NCBI RefSeq assembly: GCF_032884065.1
Contig: NC_088865.1
Span: forward strand, 48,934,176-48,998,175
Direction: 5' to 3'
Origin: Artemia franciscana
Lineage: Eukaryota > Arthropoda > Branchiopoda > Anostraca > Artemiidae
Length of the DNA stretch: 64,000 bases
The stretch's first letter is position 1. Every line of letters begins with the position of its first letter. Of the stretch, positions 60,245-64,000 are shown piece by piece. The notes under the pieces were generated by a model. The model had not been told where the DNA came from and searched no databases. It saw nothing but the letters and a program-made list of their open reading frames with translations. Made by a program: the position numbers and the translations under genes.

Positions 60245-60479
60245 ATTGCTCTTGCTGGTGGTCCAGCATAAAGAGAGAAGCCACTTGTTGCCTCCAGTCC
60301 AGACGGTCCTGTGCTAGCATCATAGCTTTTGTCTTGGGTGCTACCCATCAATTTCAGGAAGTGAGCAAGTCTGTCCTAGAACGAGGACCTCCGCGTGGAC
60401 GCTTCCAGCTCTACATCGAGGTATCAAAACTAAAGACAATTCTGGTTGTCATGTGGGCTAGGTGACCATACCACCAAAG
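60245..60479 (-). mobile_element. LINE reverse transcriptase tail, second type
   Basis: One minus-strand frame with three stops reads WYGHLAHMTTRIV, then WKRPRGGPRSRTDLL and MMLAQDRLDWRQQV. This is the usual C-terminal tail of non-LTR reverse transcriptase ORFs (W.GH..RM, KRPRGRPR..W, LAQDR..WR). It differs from the 19855-20254 tail, so at least two LINE families are present. It keeps several CpG in an otherwise CpG-free intron. Confidence 0.75.
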
Positions 60480-60595
60480 AGTTTATACAGCAAGCTGACG
60501 TGAGTTAAGTGTCTGGCTGGTAAGTGACAGCAATTGGCTGTTGGAGACAAATTCATACCACTTGATCCCTTTGATTTGTATGAGATAAATAAAAA

Positions 60596-60740
60596 ACAAG
60601 TTTTTTAACTGAAAGTTAGGAGCAATATTAAAACTTAAAACAAACAGAAATTACTCCGTATGTGAAAGGGGCTGTTCCCTTTTCAAGACCCCACTCTTTA
60701 TGCTGATTCTTTCTCTCAACTCAACTTTTTAAAACAGTAA
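60596..60740 (+). repeat. family-A arm, CpG-decayed
   Basis: GAAAGTTAGGAGCAATATTA, AAACTTAAAACAAACAGAAA, TTACTCCGTATGTGAAAGGG, ACCCCACTCTTTATGCTG. The same arm at 12365 has CG at four of these places (GAGCGAC, AACGAAC, CCCCGCTC, TTACGCT) where this copy has CA or TG. The CG in CTCCGTATG remains. Confidence 0.75.
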
Positions 60741-61149
60741 AAAACTTTCAGTAAAAGTTACATCAAAATGCAAATACAATTATTGTCTATATCATAAACA
60801 TTACTCTCCACTGGACAGTTTCAAGTCAATTAAGATTTGGGAATATACCTGCCTTTAGCTATGTTTTAACCATTAGAAGTTAAGGAGTGGCAGACTGAGA
60901 AAACAAAAGGTTTCTTCCTATGACTAATTTGGTTGGTAGGTCTATTCCTGAGAGTTTTATTAACATAGCTCATAAAATTTCACACAATTTCAGAGTTGGA
61001 AAAATGTCAATGTCTTGCATTCTACCATTTTACTAACTTACCCAAGAAATAGTGATTTTAATAGCAATGAAGACCACACTACCTTCCATCACAAACATCA
61101 AAAACAAGAAGAACAATATTTATGTTGAACATATTGAAAATTAGGCGTT

Positions 61150-62400
61150 AAATTCATATTTCTTGAAACATATCTTTTGGGGACGTTACATGAATGATGT
61201 AATTTAGCTTTGGAATTGTGGAAAGAATGAACTTAGGGGTTTATAGGTCACCTTAAGACATAAGATAGAAACTTACAGTTTACCTTAGAAATTAAGATTG
61301 CAAATAAAATATCATTCCTAGATGTGTTAATTCTTTGTAGCATAGATAAACCCAATTTACTATTTACAGAAAACTAACTCAAAACAATAGATATTTGCAT
61401 GTTAAATCAAACCACCCCCACAAGTTAAAAGAGCTGTCGTAATCTCTCTCATTGATCATGCCCTAAACATTTGTTCTGATTCCCACATCACAGCTGAACT
61501 AAACTTTATCAGGACATGCTTTTTGGAAATTGGTGTCCTATTTCATTCATTAATAATACAATTAACCGTAGACTGAAAAGATACTTCTGTAAAATCAATG
61601 GTAGTTTACCATGTGAGAATCCCGATAAGCCCCCAAACATAATTTACCTCCCATATATCCCAAAAATCACTAGGAATCTTAAAAAAGTATGCACACAAAA
61701 TAATATGTACATTGTATTTACCAATAATTTCAAAATCATAAATCTCCTAAATTCTGGTAAAGATAAAACTCCAGTTACTCGCCAAAGAAGTGTCTATCAA
61801 AAACCATGCGGCTGTGGCAAATTCTATGTAGAGAGAACTCACCAGAATTTCGAGAAACGCCTATAACAGCATGAAGATGATATCACCAAAGCTGTAAATT
61901 CTAATATTGCTTCTGTTTCTTTTGATTCTGCTTTAAGCAGCCATGTATTTGAAAATCCTAGCCACAAAATACTTTTTGAAGAATCCGCCCTTATTAGCTA
62001 TGACCTAGGCATGAAGCAGGTAGTTCAAGCAGTAATTGAAGTCAGACTTGAGATTAATAGTAATATTTCCTTAATTAGGGATTTGGGGGAATATTCACTA
62101 AATGCTCTATGCACAATTTTAATTGAAAACGATCTTACAAAATATTTGAAAAAAAACCAGTAAATACTAACACAGAACTAGTTACAAAAAGACCTTTGAG
62201 GTTAGCTGCCAAAAAGGCAAGATTAGCAAAAAAGCGTGTTTTTAATGAATCTTCTTTTATTTCAATGAATTGCCTTGTTTCACTTCACTTTGTTTATCTC
62301 TCCTAGTTGAACTTCGCTGAAGTAAGGATGCTGGGACTGTTTTAAAAATCATTTTAGTTTTTATTATTGTATATTGTTGTAAGTCTCTTTTCTCTCATAT
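61150..62400 (+). mobile_element. Penelope-like retroelement, 5'-truncated and broken
   Basis: Broken plus-strand frames follow the order of a Penelope-like protein. Near 61175 lies GRYMNDV, matching the catalytic Y.DD region but with the first Asp replaced. Then come KISFLDVLI and an HHS-like stretch. From 61516 a frame of 116 codons includes NIIYLPYIPKI, YIVFTNN and a GIY-YIG endonuclease start, YQKPCGCGKFYVERTHQNFE, in which YIG has become YVE. A TAA stop follows at 61864, and the frame continues with QHEDD and later LIRDLGEYSL to a lysine-rich end near 62270. The element is inactive. Confidence 0.85.
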
Positions 62401-62412
62401 ATTTATGTTTTG

Positions 62413-62448
62413 CTGAGGACGGCCCTTGTACATAGGGCTGGAATATTC
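62413..62448 (+). ncRNA. decayed hammerhead-ribozyme-like motif of the Penelope-like element
   Basis: CTGAGGA (62413-62419) fits the conserved CUGANGA box. It is followed by a stem-loop (GGCCC with GGGCT around a 9-nt loop) and then GGAATATTC, where active hammerheads have GAAA. Hammerhead motifs are a known feature of Penelope-like elements, and the position just after the ORF fits. The change in the GAAA box suggests this copy is not active. Confidence 0.5.
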
Positions 62449-62625
62449 ATTCAAATTATAATTCCACTGTCTTACGAAAAGTATTCCTTATTGTTCTTCT
62501 TATTTTTGATGTTTGAAATTTCGATTTTTTATGTGAATACAACCATATTGGTTAACTACCTGTTATCCCTGAAATCAACTATCTTAGTAGAAACTATAGC
62601 AAATAATCTGTGACCTCATTTTTAG

Positions 62626-62969
62626 ATAATTATAGTCAAGCTGCTGCAATTAGATGTTTATCAACTAGTTCAGTTTGTAGGAGTGAATCCAATTCAGACT
62701 ATCATACAATCATAAAGGATGTTGAAACTGGTGTGGGTTCTGTTCAAAAGAAGGAGTTCCAGGCGGAAACAAGGATGTTATTAGATATAGTTGCTAAGTC
62801 ATTATATTCAGAAAGGGAAGTTTTTATCAGAGAATTGATATCTAATGCCAGTGATGCCTTGGAAAAGCTTCGTTACCTTACCTTGACTGGAGAAAAGCTA
62901 GTTGAAGCAGATAGGCCACTGGAAATTCATATTGCAACTGATCCTGCCACAAATACATTCATTGTGCAA
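62626..62969 (+). CDS. TRAP1: TRAP1 exon 2: start of the Hsp90 ATPase domain
   Basis: Encodes the N-terminal part of TRAP1, the mitochondrial matrix Hsp90 chaperone. The exon follows the acceptor ATTTTTAG and ends at the donor CAA/GTATGT (GT at 62970). Two bases complete a codon from exon 1 and 114 codons follow. After a Ser-rich linker, the family signature appears: [42 protein letters not shown]. The Glu and Asn of the ELISNASDA motif are the catalytic Glu and the magnesium/ATP-contacting Asn of GHKL ATPases. The exon stops just before the expected DTGIGM motif, which must lie in an exon to the right of the window. A GTG or other start in the preceding intron is not needed. Confidence 0.95.
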
Positions 62970-64000
62970 GTATGTTCCTTTTGTTTTATTTATTTTTGTT
63001 TAATTTTTTTATTTATTTGTTTTTTGTTTTTGAAATTATCTTTCAGCTTGAGCAGTTTTTTGTTACCATAACTTATGTTAACTAATTCTTTATTCGATGC
63101 ATAACTGGAAAGTTTTTTTTTTCAGAAACACATTAAAATATAAGGTAAAGTTTGCAATTTTGTAATTAGCGTAGATCGAGTTGGGCCATTTGATTAGCAA
63201 ACCACAAAGTCTACTTATCAGGGTCACAGATGTAGTCACATCCTAGTAAATGCAGACTGCAGTCTATAGTAAAAAAAAGTGTTTTCTTTTCTGAAGCAAA
63301 GGTTCTGTTAGCAATGTCTCTTAAAAAAAATTCTAGCATGGCTGAAGAAAATGTTTAATGCAATGTAACTTCCCAATTAATATAAATAAAGAATAATAAT
63401 TTTTACCTGGATCCAACTCCATATTATTTTAATCAGAAATACTAATTTTAGTTTAATTAGTCAAATAAAAATTTATCAGAGTTTTTTTTGGCGTGTTTTG
63501 AAAAAAAAGTTGAAGTTAAAAAATGGGGTTAGATGAAAAGTATAGTAAAACAAAAATTACCCAGGATTTTGAAATTTGCAAAGCTACCCAGGATTTAGAG
63601 TTCTCCATTTAAGACTTTTGTACATAGCACTAATCCCTTTAATGTATTGAGCTAGTGTACGATACACCAGTATGACCTTCACCAAAGCTAATCCATCAGC
63701 TGAATCAAATGCCTCTTCATAATTTATAAAACTGAGGACAAAAGGGGTCTGATGATTCAGAGATTTCTAAATTATTAATCTAAGACACAAAATTTGCTCA
63801 ACGCATCCTCCCCCTTCCTGAAACGACACTGTTCTTCTGTTTAAATATTATCTACAGTATACCCGTTTTTTATCGAAATTCCTTCTTCTTCTAAGCAAGA
63901 GTTCTTGGGATTCACAATTCCTTTTCAGCTTCATTATCGTTATCAAACCTCATACAAAATATGGATGAGACATCAACCTTAAATTCTCCCAAATATTTTT
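62970..64000 (+). other. TRAP1: TRAP1 intron 2, partial (open at right edge)
   Basis: Starts with GTATGT. I found no frame encoding the expected continuation (DTGIGM and following), so the next exon lies beyond the window. It contains a LINE reverse transcriptase fragment on the minus strand (63599-63840). The rest is AT-rich without recognisable content. Confidence 0.7.
63599..63840 (-). mobile_element. LINE reverse transcriptase fragment
   Basis: The minus strand reads EQCRFRKGEDAL (about 63834-63800) and, in another frame, FINYEEAFDSADGLALVKVI followed by YIKGISAMYKSL. These match the FRKG segment and the first catalytic block (F.D..KAFD, here with Asn for the Asp) of LINE reverse transcriptases. 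A frameshift lies between them. It is a dead fragment that could belong to the same family as one of the two LINE tails. Confidence 0.8.

Larger units (their letters stand above)
56280..60300. other. CpG-depleted block inside TRAP1 intron 1
   Basis: CpG is almost absent over 4 kb (I note sites near 56949, 58683, 58892 and 59393), starting about 370 bp after TRAP1 exon 1. Upstream of the exon CpG is ordinary. The profile matches gene-body methylation that begins shortly after the transcription start. Confidence 0.8.
55912..62625 (+). other. TRAP1: TRAP1 intron 1, about 6.7 kb
   Basis: From GTAAGT (55912) to ATTTTTAG (ending 62625). It holds decayed family-A, C and E repeats, CTA-rich triplet patches, a 275-bp tandem array, a LINE tail and a Penelope-like element, all listed separately. 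From about 56280 to 60300 I count only four or so CpG, and the repeat copies there have TG or CA at ancestral CpG. The LINE and Penelope pieces keep CpG and so look younger. Confidence 0.65.

Noticed and set aside
60238-60465. Plus-strand frame of 75 codons
   Set aside because: The opposite strand carries the LINE reverse transcriptase tail. The plus-strand frame is its shadow.
61516-61866. Cellular GIY-YIG nuclease gene
   Set aside because: The surrounding broken frames match a Penelope-like reverse transcriptase in the correct order, and the frame has a stop inside the nuclease domain.
62610-62625. GTG just upstream as a possible TRAP1 start
   Set aside because: It lies in the intron before a good acceptor (ATTTTTAG). 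An ATG-started presequence exon in matching phase exists at 55821.

Overview
The window is eukaryotic nuclear DNA from a metazoan, most likely an arthropod. It is AT-rich, its genes are split into short exons by long introns, and it is full of transposon remnants. If pressed I would guess a crustacean, possibly a branchiopod, but nothing in the sequence fixes the species. Two genes can be recognised from conserved protein sequence.

(1) mastermind (mam), the nuclear co-activator of Notch signalling, lies on the minus strand. Four coding exons (34606-34355, 9585-9162, 7630-7226, 3356-3208) join with compatible splice phases into 410 codons, and the gene runs off the left edge. Exon 1 carries the Notch/CSL-binding helix. 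Intron 1 is about 24.8 kb and holds two tandem arrays (the main one of about 173-bp units), LINE and SINE pieces and several inverted-repeat elements. A 13-codon upstream ORF ends in a TAATG overlap with the mam start.

(2) TRAP1, the mitochondrial Hsp90, lies on the plus strand and starts near the right end. A short exon (55821-55911) encodes a mitochondrial presequence and joins in phase to the exon at 62626-62969, which encodes the start of the GHKL ATPase domain. The gene runs off the right edge.

The 21 kb between the divergent mam and TRAP1 starts holds a decayed Ty3/gypsy retrotransposon (40.25-42.7 kb), tandem arrays, a nested pair of inverted-repeat elements (46.0-47.0 kb), a long inverted repeat (50.05-50.93 kb) and a Merlin-like DNA transposon relic just before TRAP1. 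TRAP1 intron 1 holds a Penelope-like retroelement with a decayed hammerhead-ribozyme-like motif, two LINE-derived pieces lie in its introns, and older repeats fill much of the rest.

The most interesting signal is regional. Two blocks (about 41.7-47.76 kb and 56.28-60.3 kb) have almost no CpG, while the rest of the window has many. Copies of the same repeat families inside these blocks show TG or CA where copies elsewhere show CG. This is the footprint of germline cytosine methylation. One block begins just after TRAP1 exon 1, as expected for gene-body methylation of an invertebrate housekeeping gene. The other has a sharp right edge at 47.77 kb and predicts a second, unrecognised transcribed gene between mam and TRAP1.
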